A stretch of 64,000 nt of DNA from contig JAPJBO010000286.1 in assembly GCA_030068145.1 (NCBI GenBank), forward strand, positions 183,656-247,655. The letters are read 5' to 3'. Positions 42,901-52,192 of this stretch are shown in pieces. Position 1 is the stretch's first letter, and each line of letters opens with the position of its first letter. This DNA is from Diplonema papillatum (Eukaryota; Euglenozoa; Diplonemea; Diplonemida; Diplonemidae). The notes beneath the pieces were generated by a model. It made no database searches. It was not told the origin of the DNA and saw only the letters and a program-made list of their open reading frames with translations. A program made the position numbers and the translations under genes.

Positions 42901-43337
42901 CCGAAAAGCAGGTGCACGAGCGCAACCGGCTCGCTGCGGAGAAGGCGGGGCCCGGCACGGCGCCCGGATTCGCGACGGTGCTGCTGCAGCTGGCGGCGGT
43001 GCACGAAGGGCAGCAGGCGTGGGCGGACGCGGAGGCGTCGTATCTGCAGGCGCGCGCCGCGTTCGAGATCGCCGGGAAGCCGAACCACCCCGGGGTGTGC
43101 TCGGCGCTCGCCGGCATCGGGCGGGTGCTGTACAACTCGGGGCTGTACGGTGACGCGCTGTCGTACTTCGAAAAGGCGCACGAGATCGCGGCCGCTGCCC
43201 CTCTTTGCCACGCGGAGCAGCTCGCCCACGCCGCCGACGGCACCCACATCGTCAACAAGCGCCTCCAGTCCCTCAGCTACGTCCTCGAACGGTACGAAAC
43301 ACCCGGCAACGAAGTCGCTTTCCCCGTGTATATTTAG
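39726..43337 (+). CDS. Large TPR-repeat protein with N-terminal polyQ and Ig-like segment
   Basis: 1203 residues from ATG 39726 to TAG. The frame is open upstream to 39681 without ATG, and the 5' echo keeps the same ATG. A 14-Gln run at about 65-79 (CAG microsatellite) lies in a basic Pro/Ser-rich N-terminus. Residues about 195-335 contain GDGTLFFTPTYARTGVASCA followed by ILAVD, which resembles the strand pattern of bacterial-Ig/cadherin-like modules (tentative). Residues about 515-1195 are helical pairs of kinesin-light-chain/NPHP3-type TPR: KKLGKAHQAAGSPAAAAACF, LAEIHVETGDLARAHACLDR, LLADGQAERALALYSRAYDC, ALAGIGRVLYNSGLYGDALS. TPRs bind partners; a ciliary or transport scaffold role is possible but not shown. 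Echoes flank both ends. Confidence 0.8.
39922..39965 (+). repeat. CAG microsatellite coding polyglutamine
   Basis: An uninterrupted in-frame CAG run giving 14 Gln. The 5' echo at 39201-39570 has only two CAG at this position, so the run expanded in the gene or contracted in the copy. Confidence 0.95.
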
Positions 43338-43439
43338 CGCAGCACACTCCCACACAAACTCGTCTACCCCCCGGGTTCTTGCTGTAGTCAACACACGAAG
43401 AAAGAAGCCCAAGCCAAATGAGGCTACAATGCTCGCGCA

Positions 43440-45090
43440 CTTCAATGAAAGCTCGGGTGGCTAGTCGACGACGTGACGTGCCAGCTGCGCCGCAAGCAGG
43501 AGGATGAACTTCCAGACGTGCGGGTACCTGCAGTGGCTGGCGGAGCTCTGCTACGCGGGCGGGCGACTACCAGAAGAGCACCGGTCTCCTCGCGCAGATG
43601 CTGAAGATCAGCGACAGCCAGAACCTCCTGTTTCTCCTGGGCCACCTCTTCCGCCCGTCCGCGCAGCTGACCGAAAAGCAGGTGCACGAGCGCAACCGGC
43701 TCGCTGCGGAGAAGGCGGGGCCCGGCACGGCGCCCGGATTCGCGACGGTGCTGCTGCAGCTGGCGGCGGTGCACGAAGGGCAGCAGGCGTGGGCGGACGC
43801 GGAGGCGTCGTATCTGCAGGCGCGCGCCGCGTTCGAGATCGCCGGGAAGCCGAACCACCCCGGGGTGTGCTCGGCGCTCGCCGGCATCGGGCGGGTGCTG
43901 TACAACTAGGGGCTGTACGGCGACGCGCTGTCGTACTTCGAAAAGGCGCACGAGATCGCGGCCGCTGCCCCTCTTTGCCACGCGGAGCAGCTCACCCACG
44001 CCGCCGACGGCACCCACATCGTCAACAAGCGCCTCCAGTCCCTCAGCTACGTCCTCGAACGATACGAAACACCCACGAAGTCGCTTTCCCCGTGTATATT
44101 TAGCGCAGCACACTCCCACACAAACTCGTCTACCCCCCGGGTTCTTGCTGTAGTCAACACACGAAGAAAGAAGCCCAAGCCAAATGAGGCTACAATGCTC
44201 GCGCACTTCACTTCAATGAAACTAGGGTGGCTAGTCGACGACGTGACATGCGAGCTGTGCCGCAAGCAGGAGGATGAACTGCCAGACTGCGGGTACCTGC
44301 AGTGGCTGGCGGAGCTCTCTGCTACGCGGAGCGGCGACTGCCAGAGAGAGCACCGGGCGACTGCCTGTGGGGCGTCGACGACGTCGAGTGTGGTGGTGCA
44401 CCTCGCACGTCGACGGCGTCGAGTGTGGTGGCCGCTCCTGGTTGGTGGAGTGATTTGTCAGGTTGATTCCGTTAGCGAACGAGATCTCGACCCTTAAATA
44501 GGTGGGGCGTGTCGTTGTAGGGGTGTCTTTTGGACATCGGCGGCTTGCTGCTTACCCGAGACGCGCACTACTTCTTAAGGGGACTGCGCGCGACTTATAG
44601 CGCGCGGAAGAGCGAGCCAATAGCAGGTCTGTGATGCTCCGAAATGTTCTAGGCTGCAGAGTACGAGCAGAGGAAGCCCGTGCTGGTGTCGGAACTGTGC
44701 GAAAAAACGAGCCAGCTCGGGCGGCTGGTCGACGACGTGACCCACGAGCTGCGCCGCAAGCAAGAAGCACGGCGAGTGGAGCTTCCAGACATGTGGGTAC
44801 CTGCAGTGCCTCGCCGAGCTCTGCTACGCGGAGGGCGACTACCAAAAAAGCACCGGTCTCCTCGCGCAGATGCTGAAGATCAGCGACAGCCAGAACCTCC
44901 TGTTTCTCCTGGGCCACCTCTTCCCGTCCGCGCAGCTGACCGAAAAGCAGGTGCACGAGCGCAACCGGCTCACGGAGAACGAATCCCAAGCCAACCGAGG
45001 CTACAATACGTACGTTAAGCTCGGGTGGCTAGCAAGTCGACAACGTGACGTGCGAGCGGCGCCGCAAGCAGGAGGCTTGCGGTGTCCAGT
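43440..45090 (+). pseudogene. Series of 3'-end echoes of the TPR gene
   Basis: Copy 1 (43446-44103) repeats 42670-43337 nearly perfectly, including UTR. It has a deletion near its start, a TAG in place of TCG at about 43907, and a 6-base loss before the stop. The 100-base 3' UTR is also duplicated (about 44104-44215). Copy 2 (44219-44345) keeps only the first part. Copy 3 (44650-44975) repeats 42590-42930 with indels. Copy 4 (about 45013-45075) is a stub. Decay increases downstream. Confidence 0.9.
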
Positions 45091-45940
45091 TTGCCGCTAT
45101 CCCCTGGAACTGCACCGCATAGAATCTTACGGCGCACCACGTTACACAGCGTAAGCCTGTGATTTCACGTCCCGCTTAAGGGTCTGATGCGCAAATACGG
45201 TTTCGTCCGCGTTGCAAGGGAACAACCCTGTTCCCAGTATGCTAAGGCCGCTGACTCTCCTCGTCGAAAAGGTTTTACAACAAAGCACAGGCGAGCTTGC
45301 GGGCCTAGGCATCTTCCTCTCCCTCGGGTGGTGTGACGGTACAGGACTTTGTGTGGCCTCAGGGGCACCAAACAGGAGTTACAGACTCTCCTGTATGACT
45401 TCTGTGGGTAGTCCTGCCGAGAAACACCACTCTTCCCACTTCGTTTCCCCTCCACCCGAGGCTCGTGCCAGTACGGTCTGCTTTCCAGCAGGCAGTCGGT
45501 GCGTGCGACGACGCAGCAAGCCAACAAAGAACAACCCGTTCCGTTTCGGAAGAGTTCCCCATTCCAAGAGACTTTCCCTGGCGAGCAGTGATGGCCCCCA
45601 AAAAAAAAATTGGTAATTTTTTTTTTTACCAAACATGAAATGTTGGAGGAAATGAGAAGCTCGTCGCCGCAAACCGTGGCGTTTTCACTTGCGTCCTGAA
45701 TCCAGCTTTACGTAAAAAACGATCAGGCACTGCGTTCAACGAAAAAAATTTCATCAAAAATTACTGCAGGGTTTGTTCCAAAATTTTAAAATTTAAAGAA
45801 GCCAAAATTCTTCCGGAAAAAAATGGGTGGCCATTTACCAAAAAGACACAAGGTTTTGACCCTGCATGTTATACAGGGCAAACCTGGAGTGTTCATGCGC
45901 GGGCTGCTCCCAGGTCTGGTTTGCCCCTCCGAATTTCTCA
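45091..45940. other. Intergenic, no feature seen
   Basis: AT-rich patches (A9 and T-run near 45601-45630). No domain, repeat or RNA gene could be recognised. Confidence 0.4.
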
Positions 45941-46176
45941 ACTACTCCACTGCTGGACAAAGTAGTGCCGCGTCCCGCTGCTGAATGCTGGTTGCTGAAT
46001 GAACGAAATGCAAGTAGCGAGGAGCGAAGGCGGCGAGTACCAGCACCGACTTCATCCAACTACTCCACTGCTGGACAAGGTAGTGCCGCGTCCCGCTGCT
46101 GAATGCTGGTTGCTGAATGAACGAAATGCAAGTAGCGAGGAGCGAAGGCGGCGAGTTCCAGCACCGACTTCATCCA
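45941..46176 (+). repeat. 118-bp tandem duplication
   Basis: Two units start at 45941 and 46059 (ACTACTCCACTGCTGGACAA), nearly identical through GCACCGACTTCATCCAAC. They precede the first GCP2 5' echo. Confidence 0.9.
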
Positions 46177-46179
46177 ACA

Positions 46180-47690
46180 CGCGTGTGGAGCACACTGCCA
46201 TGGAGGTGCCGCTCGCAGGAGACAAAAGGAAGAACACGGCCGCAGGAGAGCCAGGAGAAGCACTTTTCGGAAGCATTCCTGATGGCCGTCCGCGGGAATC
46301 TCGTGGCGCCCGTCGGGAACCAGAGCGAAGGCCTCCTGCGGGAAAGTGTCCCGGGATCCAGTTCATGATCTCCGAGCAGGAGACAAAACGAAGAACCCGC
46401 CTGCGATTCTTCTGGTTGTCATCCAGCAATCACTCATTGGCTCAGCTCAGCTCAGACTTCACAATTAAAACGTTTCCATCGGCCATCAAGGCAGAGTCTA
46501 GTGACACGACAACTCGTGCAAACTACCTTCAGAAAGTGTCCCGGGATCCAGTTCATGATCTCCGAGCAGGAGACAAAGAGAAGAAACCGCCCGCGATGGC
46601 TCAGGTTTAACAATTCAAACGTTTCCATCGGCTATCAAGGCAGAGTGTAATGACACGACAACTCGTGCAAAGAACTGTCAGGAGCAAAGCGGAAGGGGGG
46701 GGAGGAGGCAAGAAGGGATCTTCGGCGCCGTTGGGGCCGCGATGGACTCGCTGGGCCCTGAGGTGCCCAAGCAGCTGAAGCCCGCGGAGCGGGAGTATGA
46801 GCACCTGTGGGAGGAGCCCCGGGACCCGAAGACGGACTTCGTCGAGCGGACCTTCCGGTCCTGGCCGCAGGAGAGCCAGGAGAAGCACATTTCGGAAACA
46901 TTCCTGATGGCCGTCCGCGGGACTCTCGTGGTGCCCGTCGGGAACCAGAGCGAAGGCCTCCTGCGCGGGAGAAAGTGTCCCGGGATCCAGTTCATGATCT
47001 CCGAGCCAGGGGACAAAACGAAGAACCCGCCTGCGATTCTTCTGGTAGTCATCCAGCAATCACTCACCAGCTCAGATTTAGCAATTGAAACGTTTCCATC
47101 GGCCATCAAGGCAGAGTGCAATGACACGACAACTCGTGCAAAGAACTCTCAGGAGCAAAGGGGAAGGCGGGGGAGGAGGCAAGAAGGGATCTTCGGAGCC
47201 GTTGGGGCCGCGATGGACTCGCTGGGCCCTGAGGTGCCCAAGCAGCTGAAGCCCGCGGAGCGGGAGTATGAGCACGGGCTGCACCTGTGGGAGGAGCCCC
47301 GGGACCCTAAGACGGACTGGACCTTCCGGTCCTGGCCGCAGGAGAGCCAGGAGAAGCACATTTCGGAAGCATTCCTGATGGCCGTCCGCGGGACTCTCGT
47401 GGTGCCCGTCGGGAACCAGAGCGAAGGCCTCCTGCGCGGGAGAAAGTGTCCTGGGATCCAGTTCATGATCTCCGAGCCAGGAGACAAAACGAAGAACCCG
47501 CCTGCGATTCTTCTGGTAGTCTTGTGGCATCCAGCAATCACTCACCAGCTCAGATTTAGCAATTAAAACGTTTCCATCGGCCATCAAGGCAGAGTGTAAT
47601 GACACGACAACTCGTGCAAAGAACTCTCAGGAGCAAAGGGGAAGGCGGGGGAGGAGGCAAGAAGGGATCTTCGGAGCCGTTGGGGCCGCG
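46180..47690 (+). pseudogene. Tandem 5'-end echoes of GCP2
   Basis: Two near-complete units of about 475 bp have start codons at 46742 and 47215; the gene ATG at 47691 continues the same spacing. A more decayed unit lies at about 46215-46670. Each contains 5' UTR plus the first 95 or so codons (MDSLGPEVPKQLKPAE to PGIQFMISE). It then switches at GATCTCCGAG to a shared non-genic sequence (GGAGACAAAACGAAGAACCC) instead of GCP2 codons. Units 46742 and 47215 are joined in one open frame of 274 codons ending at 47566. Confidence 0.9.
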
Positions 47691-49709
47691 ATGGACTCGC
47701 TGGGCCCTGAGGTGCCCAAGCAGCTGAAGCCCGCGGAGCGGAAGTATGAGCACGGGCTGCACCTGTGGGAGGAGCCCCGGGACCCCAAGACGGACTTCAT
47801 CGAGCGGACCTTCCGGTCCTGGCCGCAGGAGAGCCAGGAGAAGCACTTTTCGGAAGCACTCCTGATGGCCGTCCGCGGGACCCCCAGCGTGCTCGTCGCG
47901 CCCGTCGTGAATCAGAGCGAAGGCCTCCTGCGCGGGAGAAAGTACCCTGGGATCCAGTTCATGATCTCCGAGCTGGTGGACGACACCATGGGGAAGTTCG
48001 CGGAGCCGGTGCTTGATCTAGCCGCCGACCACGCGTTGATATGGCGGTTCGGAAAGGAGCATTTGATGTCGTACCACAACGGTTTGGTGAACCAAGCCCT
48101 CGGCGCGTCTCTCGTCGGGATTTGCCTCGAACTCCACGAGTTCATCTGCGTCGTGTGGGACGAAGTGCAGACGGCCCCAGCACCGCTGTCGATGGTCCGG
48201 AACAAGCTGTCCCTGTACGCTCCGGTCTTCAAACTCCTCCGCGATCTCTTGGACCGGCACGAGGGCAAGTGCGGGGCTGCGGTGCTGAATCTTTTGGAGC
48301 AGACCCGAGCGCAGCACGTCGGGACGCCCGTCGGGGAGCTCACGCTGAACGTGCTCCTTGACCAGGCGAGCCGGCCCTTCTTTGAAATTCTGTCGGCTTG
48401 GGTGTACGAAGGGAAAAACATCGCGTCGTGGGAGTTCCCGTTGACCCGGCCTGAGGGGCCCGGCGCCGCGAACTTCATGCAGTGGCAGCTCGCTCCGTCG
48501 TCGCTGCCACGCTTCCTGCAGGAGAGTGCGGACCGCATCCTGCAAAGCGGGAAGCTGGCGTTGATCTTGAAGCAGGCGAATCGGTTGTATGACCCGGTTC
48601 GTGTGCCCATGCGGTACGCGCCGGACGCGTCGGTCCACACGGCCGCGTTAAAAAATGCGTTCACGCAGGCGAACACGGAGGTGCTTAACCTGCTACGGGT
48701 CGACCACAAGCTGATCGACCGGATATCCTTCCTGCACCACTTCATCCTTTGCGGCTCCGCGGACTGGGTCGCAGACTTCATGGACCACTGCGCGCAGCAC
48801 CCGCACTGCGCACTTGACCGGAAGGTGCGCGAAGCCCGCTGGGACGAGCTGCAGCACGCGATGAAGAACTGCTGCGACTCGTCTGCGGCAAGCGGGAAGT
48901 ACCCGAAGGCGTGGCTCGAGAGCCTCCGGCTCGAGGCGGCGAGCAAGTCGATGATCAAGATCATGCGCAAGATGTCGCGGATGCAGGATCATGGATACAC
49001 GTCGCTGTCGACCTCCACCAGCGAAGACAGCATGCGGCTTGACATGGAGGTCATCCAAGCCCTCCAGCTAACCGTGCCGCTCGAATGGCCCGTGAGCCTC
49101 GTCGTGCACGAAACCGCGATGTTGAAGTACCAGCTCCTCGGCCGCCTGATCCTGCGGGTAAAAGGCCTCCTCCACCACCTCCACCGGTTCAGCCGCAGAG
49201 CGGGCGCCCGGCTCAGCGGGAAGGAGGCTGCCGCGTTTCGGGCGACGTGCGCCCTGCGCGCGGCGATGATCCAGTTCCTCTCGAACTTCGAGACGTACCT
49301 GCTGTTCGAGGTCATCGAGCCGCGGTTTTCGGCGATGAAGCAGCGGCTGGCGCAGGCGAAGACGGTGGAGGAGATCATCGTCGCGCACGACACGTTCATC
49401 GATGAGTGCATCGTGTCTGCAATGGCGACGTCCGAAGGCCTGTACAAGCGCATGGAGATGGTCTTCCTGACCATCCGCCTGTTCGCCTCGTCCCTGCAGG
49501 CGATGGAAAAGCTCGGCACTCACCAGCTCAACAACTTCCCCGACATGTTCCGAGAGCGGCTTGGCGAGTTGCTCAAGGAAATGCATGCCAGTGCGTCTGG
49601 CAAAGGCGACACGGAGGTCAAGTCCTTGCAGCACATGCTCGGGAAACTCGACTTCAACAAGTACTACCTGAAGGAAAAGCTCTACGGCGATTTCAGTACG
49701 ACTGCTTAG
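47691..49709 (+). CDS. GCP2: Gamma-tubulin complex component 2 (GCP2/Spc97 family)
   Basis: 672 residues from ATG to TAG. GCP2 nucleates microtubules in the gamma-tubulin small complex, with GCP3, at basal bodies and spindle poles. GRIP1 region about 95-330: ISELVDDTMGKFAEPVLDLA, then GLVNQALGASLVGICLELHE (human GCP2 has a VN.ALAAA.. helix here), then ASRPFFEILSAWVYEGKNI (family A..PYFE.LE.WIY.G) and LPRFLQESADRILQSGKLAL (family IPSFL...ADKIL.TGKYL). GRIP2 region about 340-665: DHKLIDRISFLHHFILCGSA, VPLEWPVSLVVHETAMLKYQ, LSNFETYLLFEVIEPRF, AHDTFIDECI, LGKLDFNKYY (family SRLDFN.FY). It is shorter than animal GCP2 (about 900), lacking most of the N-terminal extension and C-terminal tail. Echoes flank both sides. 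Confidence 0.88.
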   Translation: MDSLGPEVPKQLKPAERKYEHGLHLWEEPRDPKTDFIERTFRSWPQESQEKHFSEALLMAVRGTPSVLVAPVVNQSEGLLRGRKYPGIQFMISELVDDTMGKFAEPVLDLAADHALIWRFGKEHLMSYHNGLVNQALGASLVGICLELHEFICVVWDEVQTAPAPLSMVRNKLSLYAPVFKLLRDLLDRHEGKCGAAVLNLLEQTRAQHVGTPVGELTLNVLLDQASRPFFEILSAWVYEGKNIASWEFPLTRPEGPGAANFMQWQLAPSSLPRFLQESADRILQSGKLALILKQANRLYDPVRVPMRYAPDASVHTAALKNAFTQANTEVLNLLRVDHKLIDRISFLHHFILCGSADWVADFMDHCAQHPHCALDRKVREARWDELQHAMKNCCDSSAASGKYPKAWLESLRLEAASKSMIKIMRKMSRMQDHGYTSLSTSTSEDSMRLDMEVIQALQLTVPLEWPVSLVVHETAMLKYQLLGRLILRVKGLLHHLHRFSRRAGARLSGKEAAAFRATCALRAAMIQFLSNFETYLLFEVIEPRFSAMKQRLAQAKTVEEIIVAHDTFIDECIVSAMATSEGLYKRMEMVFLTIRLFASSLQAMEKLGTHQLNNFPDMFRERLGELLKEMHASASGKGDTEVKSLQHMLGKLDFNKYYLKEKLYGDFSTTA

Positions 49710-49739
49710 ACCATCTTACAACTTCAAACACATGTATTG

Positions 49740-50225
49740 CCCGAATGGCGATTTCAGTACGACTGGTTAGACTTGTGCATTTACATCTTACGGCTTCAAC
49801 AAGTACCACCTCAAGGCAAAGTTTTGTACAACTGCTTCGACCTGTGATTTCACGTCTTAGTTGTACCTGACGCTGCATATTGAAAAATGAAGGAAGCGCT
49901 TGGTTGCAGCACATGCTCGGGAAGCTCGACTTCAACAAGTACTACCTGAAGGAAAAGCTCTACGGCGATTTCAGTACGACTGCTTAGACTTGTGCATTTA
50001 CATCTTACGACTTCAAAAGTACTAACTGAAGGAAAACTCTACCGCGAATTCAGTGCGACTGTACATTCATGTCGACGACTTCAACAAGAACTAGCGGAAG
50101 GAGGCTGCTTAGACCTGTGCATTTGCATCTTACGACTTCAACAAGTACCGCCTGAAGGTAAAGTCTTGTACAACTGCTTAGACCTGTGCATTCACGTCTT
50201 AGTCTTTGTAGCTGACGCTGCATAC
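49740..50225 (+). pseudogene. Series of 3'-end echoes of GCP2
   Basis: The last codons GACTTCAACAAGTACTACCT..CTCTACGGCGATTTCAGTAC, the stop and the UTR (CTTGTGCATTTACATCTTAC) recur at about 49745-49790, 49795-49875, 49905-50005 (best, starting at GCAGCACATGCTCGGGAAGC), 50010-50065, 50078-50130 and 50135-50222. Only the 49905 copy keeps the terminal 25-codon peptide intact. Confidence 0.88.
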
Positions 50226-51424
50226 TACCGCTAGGTTGTAAAACGAAGGAAACACATCCCTCCGAGTGCTGCACACCGTAAACACGCCCGGAAAATACCG
50301 TCCAAGGGACACGGGAATGAGCTTCAAGGTCATTTTCCGACCGCTTTCTTTTTCGGGAACAAAAACGGCCGTGGACATGCCAGTACAAAAAAGAAAGTTG
50401 GCAGCGTTGGAACCCGCCATGTAAAGATACATGAATGGTCCTTCGCACACAACGACGTTCTCCCATCTAGAGGGCGTACCCGTGTAGCACGGGTGACGAG
50501 CAACGAACAGCTGCCTGACGAACCCGGCCCACACCGCCGTCCTGTCTGCAGGTCTGCAGACACTCAGGTTCCGCGCTGATGATGGTCTGCATTTTGTGTC
50601 TGTGGCTTACAGGACTGAAACACGGCGCAGACGGGACCAGTGCGGTGTTGAGCTTTACCAACCCTCAGACGCTGAAGTTAAAGAGGGTGTTTCAGGTGTG
50701 CCCGAGTCACCTGAAACCGCGCGTAAATGTAAACCCAGCTTTTAGCTACACTCCCGCGCCCAAAATCAAGGTTTTGAGTGCGCAACTGCCCGCAGAACTC
50801 TCGGAGTGGTGGTTCAGATCAAACAAGAATGCTGCGCGGTGTGTGTGGGGGGCGGGAAGCGAGGGGTCGCAGCAAACAGTAGAAGCACCGGTGCCACCAT
50901 GGTGCACCAATCGCGTGCGCACAAAAAAAAAAGAAGTGCGTTTTCCTTCACGTTCTACCTACCTTTTTAGAGTCAGTGAACCCAGTGTCACACGCAACAC
51001 AGGTGCCTTCCCAGCCGGAGGGAAGAAGGGGGGGGAGGCCTTTTTGCGGTGTGGAACCGAACGTTAGATCTCATGCGGTTGCACCCATTCCACAGTAAAA
51101 AAAAAAATGCGCCATGTTTCTTCCCCCTCTGTTGTCCCTGTGCTGCGTGCTGAGGAGCGAAACGCGAACTTTCTCAAGCCCTGGACTCACGCTCTCGGAA
51201 AACAGCTCATTCCAATTTCGCTGATCAGAGGCGATGCAGAGTGATGCCAAGTTAATGTTCCGCTGCGGAAGAAACTCGCAAAGTGAACGAGATGGCCAGT
51301 GCTGGTTGGCGACAGAAGATAAGGATTCGGTACGCGCATATATAGCCCCCCCATGGTCTCCCTGGCTCCCAAAGACCCCCTCGGGAGTCCCCTGAAGCTG
51401 TTACCGAATCGCTGAGTACAGAAT
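50226..51424. other. Intergenic; family-D copy and a J-type repeat
   Basis: A family-D copy at 50572-50655 runs into a J-type fragment (about 50657-50720, AGTTAAAGAGGGTGT). No gene is supported in the remainder. Confidence 0.45.
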
Positions 51425-52192
51425 CCAAAACGACACGGGGTATGAAGGAAACACCACATCTGAAAATCCCACACGGGCAATGTTGCTGGTTGCTCTTCAG
51501 TGTGTGTATTGTGCAGGCTAAGAAGACGTAGGCAGCGCGTTTTGGTGGTTGATCAGAAACCTTACGGCACGCACATACAAAACCAGAGTGACACAAACAC
51601 AAAAAACACAAACGAACAGGTGAAGTGGGGTATGAAGGAAAGCACCCCTTCAGTGTGTGTATAGTGCAGGTTAACAAGACGTAGGCAGCGCGTTTTGGTG
51701 GCTGATCAGAATTCCTTACTGGCACGTACATGCCAAACCAGAGTACGAACAGGTCTAGTGGGGTATGAAGTACAGCACCCATCTGAAATCTTCGTAGGAG
51801 GCGCGCCCGGGCCCTCCCGTACACGGGAAATCTTGCTGGTTGCCCTTCAATGTGTGTGTATTGTGCAGGCTAAGAAGACGTAGGAAGCGCGCTTGGTGGA
51901 TTACCAGAGTGACACAAACACAAAAACTCAACGAACAGGTGAAAAGGGGTATGAAGAAAAGCACCCCTTCAATGTGTGTGCATTGTGCAGGCTAAGAAGA
52001 CGTAGGCAGCGCGTTTTGGTGGTTGATTAGAAACCTTACGGCACGAACATACAAAGCCAGCGTGACAAACACAAAAAAAACGCAACGAACAGGTCAAGTG
52101 GAGTATGAAGGAAAGCGCCCCTTCAATGTGTGTATTGTGCAGGCTAAGACGACGTAGGCAGCGCGTCTTCAGAATTCCTTACCGGCACGTTC
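51425..52192 (+). repeat. Tandem 5'-end echoes of the copper-ATPase gene
   Basis: Five to six irregular units of 130-190 bp share TGTGTATTGTGCAGGCTAAG, GACGTAGGCAGCGCGTTTTG, CCAAACCAGAGTGACACAAA and CAAGTGGGGTATGAAGGAAA. The last unit is the real 5' region and first codons of the gene (52115-52290). One unit (51760-51835) also keeps sequence matching codons for EVLVGGVPP (CATCTGAAATCTTCGTAGGA). A lone relative lies in intron 3 of the coiled-coil gene (about 23845-23960). Confidence 0.8.

Noticed and set aside
51425..52192. Separate small genes in the repeats before the ATPase
   Set aside because: The short frames follow the repeat unit and carry frameshifts between units; they are echoes of the ATPase 5' region.
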